From the NCBI GenBank assembly GCA_019310425.1, contig JAFDEI010000015.1:1-41786 (forward strand): a stretch of DNA of 41,786 nt. The letters are read 5' to 3'. Under the pieces are notes generated by a model. That model made no database searches. It was not told the origin of the DNA and saw only the letters and a list, made by a program, of their open reading frames with translations. Below are positions 16,656 through 27,111 of the stretch, piece after piece. A program made the translations under genes and the position numbers. Position 1 is the stretch's first letter. Every line of letters starts with the position of its first letter. Source of the DNA: Deltaproteobacteria bacterium. Lineage in GTDB: Bacteria; Myxococcota_A; UBA9160; SMWR01.

Positions 16656-18023
16656 TCACGCACCTCCCAGCGCGCGCTGGAGTTCATCGGCGAGGTCCTG
16701 CGCGTAGCCGCCAACACGATCCTCGTCCTCTCCCTCCACCATGATGCGCGCCTTGGGCTCCGTGCCGCTGTAGCGGATCAACACGCGACCACTGCCATCC
16801 AGATCGGCTTCGACACGTTCGAGTGCCTTCGTGAACGTAGACAAGCCCTCGATCGGCTTCTTTTCCTTGACCGGCACGTTCACGATCACCTGCGGGAAAC
16901 GCACGAAATCAGCAGTGAGCTCAGCCAACGTTCGTTCGGAGCGTCGCATGATCGCGAGTGTCTGTAGGGCGGTGATCAGACCGTCACCGCTGGTGTTGTG
17001 ATCGAGGAAGATGACGTGCCCCGACTGCTCTCCGCCGAGGTTGTAACCGCCGGCGCGCATCGCTTCGACGACGTAGCGGTCCCCCACCTGTGTGCGGATC
17101 AGCCCGACCCCCAGACCGTCCAGCGCCTTCTCGAGGCCCATATTACTCATCACGGTGGCGACGATCGCGCCGCCGCGCAGCAGACCGCGCTCTTGCTGGT
17201 CGCGGGCGCAGTAGGCGAGCACCATGTCGCCATCCAGAACCGTTCCGTCGTGAGTGACGAGCACGCAACGGTCGGCGTCTCCGTCGAGTGCAATACCAAT
17301 GTCGGCACGCACCTCCCGAACCCGCTCGACGAGCTTTTCGGGATACAGCGATCCACAACCCTCGTTGATGTTCAGGCCGTTGGGCTCGACGCCCTGGGTA
17401 ACAACCTCTGCACCGAGTTCCTCGAGCACGGTCGGGCCGACCTTGTAGGCCGCGCCGTTGGCACAGTCGAGCACGACACGAAGGCCATCGAGTGCGAGGT
17501 CCGCCGGAAAAGTCTTCTTCAAGAAGACGACGTATCGCCCCTCGACGTCATCGATGCGTTTTGCGCGTCCGATCATCGTGGCATCGGCGCGGTGTTCGGC
17601 GAGTTCACCCGAGTCGATCAGGTCCTCGATACGCGTTTCGAGTTCATCGGGGAGCTTGAATCCGTCACTCGAAAAGAACTTGATCCCGTTGTCCTGGTAG
17701 GAATTGTGGCTGGCCGAAATCATCACGCCCGCGTTGCAGCGCATATCGGCAGTGAGAAATGCCATGCCCGGTGTAGGCATTGGCCCGACCTGGATCACGT
17801 CTACGCCCATCGAGCAGATTCCCGCCGCGAGCGCATCTTCGAACAGGTAGCCTGAAAGGCGCGTATCCTTGCCAATGATGATTCGGTGCCGGCCGGAATC
17901 GCGGCGGTTGAAGATGTGCGCGATCGCCTGACCCAGCGACAGCGCCGTCTCGGCGGTCATCGGGTGCACGTTGGACTTCCCACGGACCCCATCGGTCCCG
18001 AACAATTTCGCTTTCACGCTCAT
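16656..18023 (-). CDS. glmM: Phosphoglucosamine mutase
   Basis: Converts glucosamine 6-phosphate to glucosamine 1-phosphate for UDP-GlcNAc, peptidoglycan and LPS. 455 residues, full length. It begins [13 protein letters not shown] (6-18), has the phosphoserine loop MISASHN with Ser105, the metal loop ALDGDADRC, the sugar-binding GGEQSGHVI and the C-terminal phosphate-binding [14 protein letters not shown]. It overlaps ybbR by 4 bp, matching the conserved cdaA-ybbR-glmM unit in which c-di-AMP synthesis and GlmM are physically and functionally linked in other bacteria. Confidence 0.97.
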   Translation of the reverse strand: MSVKAKLFGTDGVRGKSNVHPMTAETALSLGQAIAHIFNRRDSGRHRIIIGKDTRLSGYLFEDALAAGICSMGVDVIQVGPMPTPGMAFLTADMRCNAGVMISASHNSYQDNGIKFFSSDGFKLPDELETRIEDLIDSGELAEHRADATMIGRAKRIDDVEGRYVVFLKKTFPADLALDGLRVVLDCANGAAYKVGPTVLEELGAEVVTQGVEPNGLNINEGCGSLYPEKLVERVREVRADIGIALDGDADRCVLVTHDGTVLDGDMVLAYCARDQQERGLLRGGAIVATVMSNMGLEKALDGLGVGLIRTQVGDRYVVEAMRAGGYNLGGEQSGHVIFLDHNTSGDGLITALQTLAIMRRSERTLAELTADFVRFPQVIVNVPVKEKKPIEGLSTFTKALERVEADLDGSGRVLIRYSGTEPKARIMVEGEDEDRVGGYAQDLADELQRALGGA

Positions 18024-18733
18024 CCCTGCTGCAGCCCCCCAGCCGAATTTTCGTCTACCTCATCCGGCCCCGGCTCCGGCTCCGGCATCGAATCGATCTG
18101 CACGCGGATCGTCACGGGCTGATCCTTTTCGAGCCAGACGTGCCCGCCGCCGAGCGACAGACGCACCTGCTTCTCGAGCGATTCCGCCAGCCCGGTCAAC
18201 TCCACTGTTTCGGTCACAACTTCGCTCAACCGGAGCACATCACTACGCGCGCCGGTGAGCCACACCCGCTCGGGATCGACCACGACGTCACCGGCCACGA
18301 ACCCGTCGGCGGGATCCCCTTCGACATCCGGGCGGATCCGGACATTCTTCCTCCCGCGCGGTTCGATTGTGAGTTCGATGCGAGCGGGCGAGCGACTGAC
18401 CACCTTGATGCCACGCGGGGCTTCGATGTGGGAGGCCTCGACATCGTAGACCGCCGGACCGGCTTTCACGCCTTCGAGATTGACCGGATACTCCATACTG
18501 GTCGACGTCACGTTTCGCAGCGACGCCCGGCTGCCCTGCACTCGGATGTTGATTTCGTTGTTACTCTGCTCGGTGACGACCATGTCGTCAGGCAGGCCGT
18601 GAAGCGCCACGGAGATGTCGAAATTCTGCTCGCTGTCGCGCTCGCCGTGCGCGATCACCCACAGCACCATCGAAATTGCGATGGCCATGAAGATGTAACG
18701 CAGATTCCCCGGTCGCTGCCTCCGACGCGCCAT
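18020..18733 (-). CDS. YbbR/CdaR-domain membrane-anchored protein
   Basis: Partner and likely regulator of the diadenylate cyclase CdaA. 237 residues: a basic start [10 protein letters not shown], one membrane segment at about 13-28 ([15 protein letters not shown]), then an extracytoplasmic region with tandem YbbR repeats ([39 protein letters not shown]; each quoted in part). It ends in an acidic, Pro-rich tail ([12 protein letters not shown]). It begins 6 bp after cdaA and overlaps glmM by 4 bp, the canonical arrangement. Confidence 0.9.
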   Translation of the reverse strand: MARRRQRPGNLRYIFMAIAISMVLWVIAHGERDSEQNFDISVALHGLPDDMVVTEQSNNEINIRVQGSRASLRNVTSTSMEYPVNLEGVKAGPAVYDVEASHIEAPRGIKVVSRSPARIELTIEPRGRKNVRIRPDVEGDPADGFVAGDVVVDPERVWLTGARSDVLRLSEVVTETVELTGLAESLEKQVRLSLGGGHVWLEKDQPVTIRVQIDSMPEPEPGPDEVDENSAGGLQQG

Positions 18734-18739
18734 CGACCG

Positions 18740-19642
18740 CTAACGCCCCCAACGCATTTTCGCACGGTCGCTCGGGCTCGACGGCTCGCCGGATGCCTCG
18801 CCGTCGGGCCCGGTTTCCGCAATGCTCTCAGCGGCCTGCGGCAGTTCACGCTGTTCCCCACTCAGTACCGAGTGGAGCACGTTGCGAAGCTGCGGACCGG
18901 TGAGGTCAGTCAGCAGGTCTCCGCTCAGCACCACCGAAATCGCACCGGTCTCCTCGGAGATCACGATTACGAGTGCATCGGTCTCCTCGGTGATGCCGAC
19001 CGCCGCACGATGGCGGGTCCCAACGCCTTCCGGCAGGTCGTCGCGTAGGGTAAGCGGAAGAATACAGCCCGCGGCGGCGATACGGCCCTGCTGGATCAAC
19101 ACAGCGCCATCGTGCATCGGCGACGACGTCTGAAAGATCGACATCAGCAGGTCCTTGCTCACCTCCGCGTCGACCCGCGTGCCGGCCTCGATCTGATCAT
19201 CGAGCAGCGTCTCACGTTCGATCACGAAAATCGCGCCGATCCGTTTTTTCGTGAGCGCCTGCGCACCCTGAACCACTTCCTCGATGCTCTGCAGCTCGAC
19301 CCGGGTCGTCGTCGACCGGAAGAAGCCGCGTCCCACCTGCGCAAGCGCACGGCGGATGTCATTCTGGAAGATCACGATGAAGATCAGGACTGCGGACGAC
19401 AGGAAGTTCTCGAGGATGAGCCGCAGCGTCAGTAGCTGGAAGACTTCGGACGCGAGGCTCGCACCGATCAGCACCGTCAGGCCGACGAGGATCTGGACCG
19501 CCCGGGTGCCGCGGATCAGCATCAGCAGCCAGTAGACCGCAAAGGTAACGATCAGGATGTCGATGGTGTCGCGGATGGGGTCGAAGTTCACCCCGAGGTA
19601 TTCCCAGAACTCCTGGAGCAGCTCCCAGATCCGTTCGATCAT
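18740..19642 (-). CDS. cdaA: Diadenylate cyclase CdaA
   Basis: Makes c-di-AMP from two ATP at the inner membrane. 300 residues. Three N-terminal membrane segments (about 25-43, 48-65 and 78-92) precede the DAC domain with the catalytic DGA motif at 178-180 (SPMHDGAVLI), the RHR motif at 210-212 (GTRHRAAVG) and ISEETGAISV. The tail after about 265 is acidic and Ser/Pro-rich. The start is ATG at 19642, overlapping folP by 4 bp; upstream in-frame sequence is non-homologous. Position next to ybbR and glmM supports a role in envelope or osmotic control. Confidence 0.96.
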   Translation of the reverse strand: MIERIWELLQEFWEYLGVNFDPIRDTIDILIVTFAVYWLLMLIRGTRAVQILVGLTVLIGASLASEVFQLLTLRLILENFLSSAVLIFIVIFQNDIRRALAQVGRGFFRSTTTRVELQSIEEVVQGAQALTKKRIGAIFVIERETLLDDQIEAGTRVDAEVSKDLLMSIFQTSSPMHDGAVLIQQGRIAAAGCILPLTLRDDLPEGVGTRHRAAVGITEETDALVIVISEETGAISVVLSGDLLTDLTGPQLRNVLHSVLSGEQRELPQAAESIAETGPDGEASGEPSSPSDRAKMRWGR

Positions 19643-20499
19643 GCGGCGGCCTCCTGGCTCGCGTCGCGCATCGCGCGGCCGACCGCCACCGCCTTCGCCG
19701 CCCCGGCCGCATCGTGAACGCGCACAGCATCGGCGCCGGCGAATGCCGCGATCGCACACGCAGCCCAAGTCGCCGGATCACGCCGCTCGACCGGATCACC
19801 CGTAATGGCACCCAGGAACGCCTTGCGCGACGGGCCGACCAGCACCGGGCAGGAAAGGCGCCGGGCCAATGCGCCGATGTTCGAAATCAGTCGCAGATTA
19901 TCCTCGACGCGCTTGCCAAAGCCGATCCCGGGATCGACCGCGATACAGTCCGTCGCGACACCCGCCGAACGCGCTTCAGACACCGCCGCCGCGAGTTCGG
20001 CCCCGACCTCCGCCACCGCGTCGTGGTAGAACGGCTCTCGCTGCATCGTCTCAGGGGTGCCGCGCGCGTGCCCGAGGATCAATACCGCCTGCGCCGCAGC
20101 CACGACCCCTGCGAGGTCCGGATCGAAGGCCAGTCCCGACACATCGTTCACGATCTGTGCGCCCGCATCGAACGCGGCCTCGGCAACCGCAGCCTTGCGC
20201 GTATCGATCGAAATCGGCGCGTCCACCCGCTTCGCAATCGCCTCGATCACCGGTGCGGTGCGATCGATCTCGACCTCGACATCGACCGCCACGGCTCCGG
20301 GCCGCGTCGACTCACCCCCGATGTCGATCACGTGCGCGCCATCGCACACGAGCGATAGTGCTGCTTCGACCGCCGCTTCGATGTTCACCGTCGACCCCGT
20401 ACGCACGAAACGACCTCCGTCTGAAAACGAATCGGGGGTCAGATTCAGTGCACCGACGATCGTCACACGCTTCAGCGGGAAGATCGCCCTGGCGTTCAC
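19639..20499 (-). CDS. folP: Dihydropteroate synthase
   Basis: Condenses p-aminobenzoate with hydroxymethyl-dihydropterin pyrophosphate in folate synthesis; the sulfonamide target. 286 residues. Signatures: GALNLTPDSFSDGGRF (16-31), HVIDIGGESTRPGA, ISIDTRKA, IVNDVSGL, VDPGIGFGK and LVGPSRKAFLG. It starts with GTG at 20499, 9 bp after the ftsH stop, and overlaps cdaA by 4 bp. ftsH-folP adjacency is conserved in many bacteria. Confidence 0.97.
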   Translation of the reverse strand: MNARAIFPLKRVTIVGALNLTPDSFSDGGRFVRTGSTVNIEAAVEAALSLVCDGAHVIDIGGESTRPGAVAVDVEVEIDRTAPVIEAIAKRVDAPISIDTRKAAVAEAAFDAGAQIVNDVSGLAFDPDLAGVVAAAQAVLILGHARGTPETMQREPFYHDAVAEVGAELAAAVSEARSAGVATDCIAVDPGIGFGKRVEDNLRLISNIGALARRLSCPVLVGPSRKAFLGAITGDPVERRDPATWAACAIAAFAGADAVRVHDAAGAAKAVAVGRAMRDASQEAAA

Positions 20500-20508
20500 G
20501 CTGGACTC

Positions 20509-22425
<1,917 letters not shown>

Positions 22426-22570
22426 ACTTGCTCCTGGGAGAAATAACGGCTGCCACCACCCGGTCGCTCCGGGAAATGTGCCTGCAGCCAGCTCCTGTGG
22501 GTGCCGAGATTCCCCACCCTGCGGCAGAAAACCTCAGTAGTATCGGAGCCTAGCACGCCCCTCCCACGCT

Positions 22571-23581
22571 TCACCGCGAATCCCCGCCCGGCGCTACCGG
22601 ACCCAGCCGGCAAGCCGCGGAATCCCGCTCGAGGCGCAGATCGCCGGGGAGTTCGATCACCGTACCCACGCGCGCGTCCGCGAGAAAAGCGCACATGCGT
22701 TGCAGGTGAACGCGCGTCACGTTCCGCCCTGCGCCGCAGCGCTGTAAAGCGAGGCGGGCCAACCGGCGCGCGAGTGCTTCTGGAAGACGCGACCAGTCCT
22801 TGATGTCGATGCGTAGCCATTTCCCATCACTCTCGAACCGGAGCTGCGCCTCGCGCTGAACCTGTGCTTCGATCCATTCCGAGTCCCTGCGCTGCGCTTC
22901 GGCAAGATCGGCCACAACCCTGAGCAACTGCGGGTTGAATTCGCGGGTCAGGCCCGGCAACCAGTGATGCCGCAGGCGGTTTCGCGCGTAGTCGGAATTC
23001 CGGTTCGACGTATCCTCGCGCCACTCGAGGTCCCGCTCACGAGCGAATGCCTCGATGTCGCGACGCGCGACCCTCAGCAACGGCCGCACTACCGCAGCAT
23101 CCGGAGATTGCTCCGGAATACCACCGAGGCCGTCGGGCCCCGTACCCCGCAGCAACCGCAGCAGAACCGTCTCGGCCTGGTCATCGGCGTTGTGCGCCGT
23201 CGCAATCGGCGCGGCCTCGAAACGCGCGCAAAGTGCCCGCAGCGCGCGATAGCGCAGTGTGCGAGCAGCTTCCTGAAGCGTCGGCCGATCGCGGCTCGGA
23301 CCCTCGCTACGCAGCGCGTGCGGATCGATCGTCTCGACCGCCACCGGTACGCCGAGTTTCCCGGCGAGCGTGCGCACGGCGTGCTCGTCCGCCGTGGACT
23401 CGGCGCCGCGCAGGCCGTGGTTCACGTGTCCGATGGTGAGCTCGAGCCGGTGCAAGCGAGCGAGCTCAGCCAGCCCCACGACGAGCACCGTCGAGTCCAC
23501 TCCACCGGATACCGCAACCAGCACACGGCGCCCGGCGAGATCCAGGCGGCGAATCGCGCGTTCGAGCTCCTGCAACACCAT
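22571..23581 (-). CDS. tilS: tRNA(Ile)-lysidine synthase
   Basis: Converts C34 of the CAU-anticodon tRNA Ile to lysidine so that it reads AUA. 336 residues, a compact form lacking much of the C-terminal extension of the 432-residue E. coli enzyme. The ATP-pyrophosphatase loop is SGGVDST (25-31); TAHNADDQAETVLLRLLRGTG and the partner motif REDTSNRNSDYARNRLRH (quoted in part) are diagnostic of TilS. The ATG at 23581 has no ribosome binding site, and a -10-like TATAAG lies only about 8 bp upstream, so the mRNA may be leaderless. It is the first gene of the long minus-strand run and is divergent from the ThDP enzyme. Confidence 0.95.
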   Translation of the reverse strand: MVLQELERAIRRLDLAGRRVLVAVSGGVDSTVLVVGLAELARLHRLELTIGHVNHGLRGAESTADEHAVRTLAGKLGVPVAVETIDPHALRSEGPSRDRPTLQEAARTLRYRALRALCARFEAAPIATAHNADDQAETVLLRLLRGTGPDGLGGIPEQSPDAAVVRPLLRVARRDIEAFARERDLEWREDTSNRNSDYARNRLRHHWLPGLTREFNPQLLRVVADLAEAQRRDSEWIEAQVQREAQLRFESDGKWLRIDIKDWSRLPEALARRLARLALQRCGAGRNVTRVHLQRMCAFLADARVGTVIELPGDLRLERDSAACRLGPVAPGGDSR

Positions 23582-23589
23582 GTGTGGAT

Positions 23590-23595
23590 CTTATA
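23590..23595 (-). promoter_or_regulatory. -10-like box between divergent tilS and ThDP enzyme genes
   Basis: The 91-bp divergent gap has one AT-rich patch, CTTATATGC. On the minus strand it reads TATAAG, 8 bp before the tilS ATG; on the plus strand TTATAT lies upstream of the ThDP gene. No convincing -35 hexamer is seen on either side, so this is a weak call. Confidence 0.28.
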
Positions 23596-23672
23596 TGCTC
23601 GTCTGCCATGGCGCCGAGGCGAACCCGGGACCGTCCGGCGTTCACCCGAGCCGCTCTAGGGGATCACAATCG

Positions 23673-25220
23673 ATGAATGGCGCAGACAGCCTGATTCGGA
23701 CCCTCATCGCAGGTGGGGTCGACATCTGCTTCACGAACCCCGGAACATCGGAGATGCACTTCGTTGCCGCGCTCGACCGGCAGCCCGGCCTGCGTTCGAT
23801 CCTGACCCTGTTCGAGGGCGTTGCCTCGGGTGCCGCAGACGGCTACGGGCGGATGGCCGGCAAACCGGCCGCGACCCTGCTCCACACCGGCCCGGGGCTC
23901 GCGAATGCACTCGCGAACTTCCACAACGCGCGGAAGGCCCGCACACCGATCGTGAACATCGTCGGTGACCACGCCACGAGCCATCAACGCTACGACGCAC
24001 CGCTGAGTTCCGACGTCGCGGGCTTCGCCGCGCCGGTATCGGGGTGGGTTCGATCGAGCGTGGACGCGAATGCGGTGGCGGGCGATGCGGTGGCGGCGCT
24101 GGCGGCGGCGGCGCAACCACCCGGACAGGTCGCCACGCTGATCCTACCGGCCGACTGCGCCTGGAACGAAACCGCGGGTACTGCGACACCACCGCCGCCA
24201 CCACCACCCCGCCGCGCTCAACCAAAGCCGAACGTGATCGCCGAGGTCGCGCGGGCGCTTCGCACCGGGGAATCCGCGGTGATCTTCCTCAGCGGCCAGG
24301 CGCTACTCGAGCACGAGCTGGCACTCGCGGGGCGCGTCGCCGCCGCGACTGGCGCACGGTTGCTCTGCCAGACCTTCAACCCGCGCCATCAGCGCGGTGC
24401 AGGTCGCATCGCCGTCGAGCCCCTGCCCTATTTCGCAGAATCCGCGATCGCGAATCTCGCCGGGACACGCCACCTGATCCTCGCAGGTGCGCAACCGCCG
24501 GTGTCGTTCTTCGCCTATCCCGACACGCCGAGCTGGCTCACCCCCGACGGCTGCGCGATCCACACACTGGCCGCGCCCGAAGACGACGCCCAGGCGGCGC
24601 TCACGGCGCTCGTCGACGAACTTGGCGCGGGTAGCGTGCCGATGGATGTCCAGCCGGCCTTGGCGCCCGAACTTCCGACCGGCGCGCTCACACCCGAGGC
24701 GGTCCACCGATCGATCGCGGCACAAATGCCCGAACACGCCATCGTATCGGACGAGGCGATCACCGGCGGCTTCGGGATGCTGCACCACACGCGCGGCGCA
24801 CCGCCGCACGACTGGCTTCAACTGACGGGCGGCTCGATCGGCCAGGGGTTGCCGCTCGCGACCGGCGCCGCGACGGCCTGCCCGGATCGCAAGGTCATCT
24901 GCCTCGAAGGCGACGGCAGCGCGATGTACACCATCCAATCGTTATGGACCCAGGCGCGCGAAGGCATGGACGTCACGAACATCGTATTCGCGAACCGGCG
25001 CTATGCGATTCTCGAAGTCGAACTCGCGCGGGTCGGCGCGCAGCCCGGGCCGCAGGCACAGCGGAATTATTCGATCGGCGATCCCGACCTCGATTTCGTC
25101 GCACTCGCGCGCGGCCTCGGCGTCCCGGCCGCGCGCGTCACGACTGCGGACGAGTTCAACGCCCGCTTCGCAGCGGCGATGACCGAACCCGGGCCGAGCC
25201 TGATCGAAGTGCCTTTCTAG
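23673..25220 (+). CDS. Thiamine diphosphate-dependent enzyme, acetolactate synthase large subunit-like
   Basis: 515 residues with the full ThDP-enzyme layout. N-terminal pyrimidine domain with catalytic Glu48 (LFEGVASGAADGYGRM) and LHTGPGLANALANFHNARK; a linker with seven consecutive prolines (173-179); a central domain; and a C-terminal diphosphate domain with GDGS at 413-416 and Asn441 (FANRRYA), the magnesium/diphosphate motif. It resembles stand-alone proteins annotated as acetolactate synthase large subunit or benzoylformate decarboxylase-like. No small regulatory subunit or other ilv gene is adjacent, so branched-chain amino acid synthesis is doubtful and the substrate is unknown. The start is ATG at 23673 after AGGGGA; the frame is open further upstream but that region overlaps tilS. 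Confidence 0.85.
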   Translation: MNGADSLIRTLIAGGVDICFTNPGTSEMHFVAALDRQPGLRSILTLFEGVASGAADGYGRMAGKPAATLLHTGPGLANALANFHNARKARTPIVNIVGDHATSHQRYDAPLSSDVAGFAAPVSGWVRSSVDANAVAGDAVAALAAAAQPPGQVATLILPADCAWNETAGTATPPPPPPPRRAQPKPNVIAEVARALRTGESAVIFLSGQALLEHELALAGRVAAATGARLLCQTFNPRHQRGAGRIAVEPLPYFAESAIANLAGTRHLILAGAQPPVSFFAYPDTPSWLTPDGCAIHTLAAPEDDAQAALTALVDELGAGSVPMDVQPALAPELPTGALTPEAVHRSIAAQMPEHAIVSDEAITGGFGMLHHTRGAPPHDWLQLTGGSIGQGLPLATGAATACPDRKVICLEGDGSAMYTIQSLWTQAREGMDVTNIVFANRRYAILEVELARVGAQPGPQAQRNYSIGDPDLDFVALARGLGVPAARVTTADEFNARFAAAMTEPGPSLIEVPF

Positions 25221-25229
25221 GCAAGGAGC

Positions 25230-25277
25230 CCGGAAACACGAAGTGTTTCCCGTGACGACGCGAAAGCATCGGTCGCA
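25230..25277 (+). repeat. Two-hairpin 3-prime UTR repeat element, copy 1
   Basis: 48-nt element starting 9 nt after the stop of the ThDP enzyme gene. Hairpin 1 is GGAAACAC (25232-25239), loop GAA, GTGTTTCC (25243-25250). It is followed by CGTGACGACGCGAAAGC (25251-25267), a variable ATC, and GGTCGCA (25271-25277). Within the second part CGAC (25256-25259) can pair with GTCG (25272-25275), enclosing GC-GAAA-GC, a GNRA-type tetraloop. Copy 2 lies at 39479-39526 on the minus strand and is 43 of 48 identical without gaps. There is no T-run, so it is not a standard intrinsic terminator. Confidence 0.85.
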
Positions 25278-25294
25278 AAGCAACCCACGCGCAG

Positions 25295-25546
25295 CTAGGA
25301 GTGCCCTCGCTCCGCGACCGCGTCGTTCTCGGCCTCGATCCGTCGCACACGGCGGACGAACGCCCACACCGCGAATCCGAGCAGAAGCAGCGGCAGGAAG
25401 GTGAGGAAGCCGGTGGTGATGATGAAGGCTTCGCGCTGCTCGTCGGAGCGCCCCGAAAAACACACCGCGCAGGCCCGCGCAAGCGACGGCGACAGCAGGA
25501 TCGGGAACGTGAGAACCCCAAAGGCTCGAAGATGCATGCTCGACAT
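25295..25546 (-). CDS. Small exported membrane protein with CAVCF motif, cox operon end
   Basis: 83 residues. A signal-like segment (about 6-25) ends at ARACAVCFSGRSDEQ, and a second hydrophobic segment (about 42-62, TTGFLTFLPLLLLGFAVWAF) is followed by a basic and then acidic tail. The two cysteines in CAVC are spaced like a metal- or redox-active pair, though that is inference. It is the last gene of the oxidase operon, its ATG sharing one base with the stop of the preceding subunit III gene (TGATG). Function unknown; a role in oxidase assembly or copper handling is a guess from position. Confidence 0.75.
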   Translation of the reverse strand: MSSMHLRAFGVLTFPILLSPSLARACAVCFSGRSDEQREAFIITTGFLTFLPLLLLGFAVWAFVRRVRRIEAENDAVAERGHS

Positions 25547-26136
25547 CACGGGTAGACCCGTAGGTAGATGAACGGCCACACCCCCACGACGAAATACCAG
25601 AAGATCTGCGTCGCGAGGAACAACCCCGGCTGCAACCGGCCCTGATTCAAAAGCAAGCATGCGCGCACGAGCATAGTCAGCGCAACCACTGCGTGCAGCG
25701 CGTGCAGGCCGATGATCATATAGAAGAAGCTGCCGAGAACACTCGAGGTGAGCGTGAGCCCCGCGCGAAGCATCCCGACCCACTCGACGCCTTGAAAGAC
25801 CACGAAGATGGCACCCAGCGAAATGGCTGCCAGCAGCGGCCAGCGAGCCTGACTGCGGTTCCGCTTGTAGACCTGGTGCGCGATCGCAAGGGCGACGCCG
25901 CTCGCCAGCAACGCAGCGGTGTTGATCGCAGTCTCCTCCATCGGCAGCCGCGGCTGACCAGGCGGCGGCCACGCCATCGCGGCTGAGCGAACAATGGTGA
26001 ACGCGCTGATGAATCCGGCGAAGAGCATGATCTCGGTGAAGACGAAGATCAGCATCCCCAACGCGCGGCTGTCCATGATCTGCGAACGGTGCGGCACGTT
26101 CTCCATGCCCGCGAGACGCAGCTTCTCCTCGTTCAC
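25546..26136 (-). CDS. Cytochrome c oxidase subunit III, second copy
   Basis: 196 residues, five predicted membrane segments. SRALGMLIFVFTEIMLFAGF opens the first helix, FQGVEWVGMLRAGLT carries the conserved Glu of subunit III, and FFYMIIGLHALHAVVALTML and ATQIFWYFVVGVWPFIYLRVY (quoted in part) close the fold. It is clearly different from the subunit III gene two places upstream (26521-27090), so the operon encodes two subunit III paralogues on either side of subunit IV. Both may belong to one complex or alternate; sequence alone does not decide. Confidence 0.9.
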   Translation of the reverse strand: MNEEKLRLAGMENVPHRSQIMDSRALGMLIFVFTEIMLFAGFISAFTIVRSAAMAWPPPGQPRLPMEETAINTAALLASGVALAIAHQVYKRNRSQARWPLLAAISLGAIFVVFQGVEWVGMLRAGLTLTSSVLGSFFYMIIGLHALHAVVALTMLVRACLLLNQGRLQPGLFLATQIFWYFVVGVWPFIYLRVYP

Positions 26137-26151
26137 GAGCAGATCCCCCGA

Positions 26152-26502
26152 CTAATGATGGTTCTCCGCTTCAGCGGGCGCACTTGCTTCGGCGGCCAGC
26201 CAGGACGACTTCTCCCAGTTCGTGCCCTCGGCATTCATCACATCAGGTGCGGTTCCGGCAAAGAAGAGCACCACGAAGAGCACTGCGGTCATCAGCAAGT
26301 ACGTGACGAAACGCGGCTCGACGCTCACATGCATGAAGTTCTTCGCGACCATATAGGCCTTGATGATCGCAATCCCGAATGCGGTGAACAGCGTCACCGA
26401 TCGGATCCCGAGTTCGGGGCCGAGTACGCTGACCACGAGCAGCACCACCAGGATTGCCCAGATCTTCACGTAGTTCGGATGGTGGTGCTCTGATTCAGAC
26501 AT
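26152..26502 (-). CDS. Cytochrome c oxidase subunit IV (caa3 type)
   Basis: 116 residues, three predicted membrane segments (about 13-30, 38-52 and 64-82). HHPNYVKIWAILVVLLVVSV and KAYMVAKNFMHV are typical of the bacterial caa3 subunit IV family (COX4 pro). Both ends are His-rich (SEHHHP and ENHH). The gene is 18 bp downstream of subunit III and 15 bp upstream of the second subunit III gene. The ATG follows a GGGAGAGGG ribosome binding site. Confidence 0.88.
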   Translation of the reverse strand: MSESEHHHPNYVKIWAILVVLLVVSVLGPELGIRSVTLFTAFGIAIIKAYMVAKNFMHVSVEPRFVTYLLMTAVLFVVLFFAGTAPDVMNAEGTNWEKSSWLAAEASAPAEAENHH

Positions 26503-26520
26503 GCCCTCTCCCTCGCCTGT

Positions 26521-27090
26521 CTACTTCGCGATGTACAGCAGCGGGAACAAGAAGATCCAGACCAGGTCGACGAAGTGCCAGTAGAGCCCGATCAGCTCGA
26601 CACGATGCAGCTCCCGACCCTTGGCGGCGTCCTTTGCAACGATGCCCATGATGATCATGCCCGCGATCACGTGCAACCCGTGCAGCCCGGCTGCGGTGTA
26701 GTAGAACGACCAAAACGTGTTGGAGGTGATGGTGTACCCAATCGAAATTTCGTGGGTCCACTCGAACGCCTTCACAGTCAGGAAGACCGCACCACCGCAG
26801 ATCGTCGCTCCGAGGAGCTTCGCGGCTTTCTTGCCGTCGCCCTCCGATGCGGCTTTGTGGGCCAGCACCGCCGAGAGGCTCGATGTGAGCAGCACCAGCG
26901 TATTGAACGCGCCGGCCATCGTATTGGTGTGCGCCGCTTGGTTCGCCCAGGAGTCGTGCGCCAGGCGGTACATGACGTACGAGCCGAGGAGCCCGCCGAA
27001 GATCACGATCTCCGACACGATGATCCACCAGACGGCGAGCCGCCCCGTCGGGATTCCTGTAACGCTGCGCGTGTTTGCGATCGGTCTCAT
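26521..27090 (-). CDS. coxC: Cytochrome c oxidase subunit III
   Basis: 189 residues, five predicted membrane segments. GRLAVWWIIVSEIVIFGGLL, FLTVKAFEWTHEI with the conserved Glu, SFYYTAAGLHGLHVIAGMII and LYWHFVDLVWIFLFPLLY are subunit III landmarks (the last two quoted in part). It lacks the first two helices of the seven-helix mitochondrial form, as usual for caa3-type operons. It lies 21 bp downstream of coxA. Confidence 0.94.
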   Translation of the reverse strand: MRPIANTRSVTGIPTGRLAVWWIIVSEIVIFGGLLGSYVMYRLAHDSWANQAAHTNTMAGAFNTLVLLTSSLSAVLAHKAASEGDGKKAAKLLGATICGGAVFLTVKAFEWTHEISIGYTITSNTFWSFYYTAAGLHGLHVIAGMIIMGIVAKDAAKGRELHRVELIGLYWHFVDLVWIFLFPLLYIAK

Positions 27091-27111
27091 TCTTCGTCCG
27101 AATTGGCTGAA

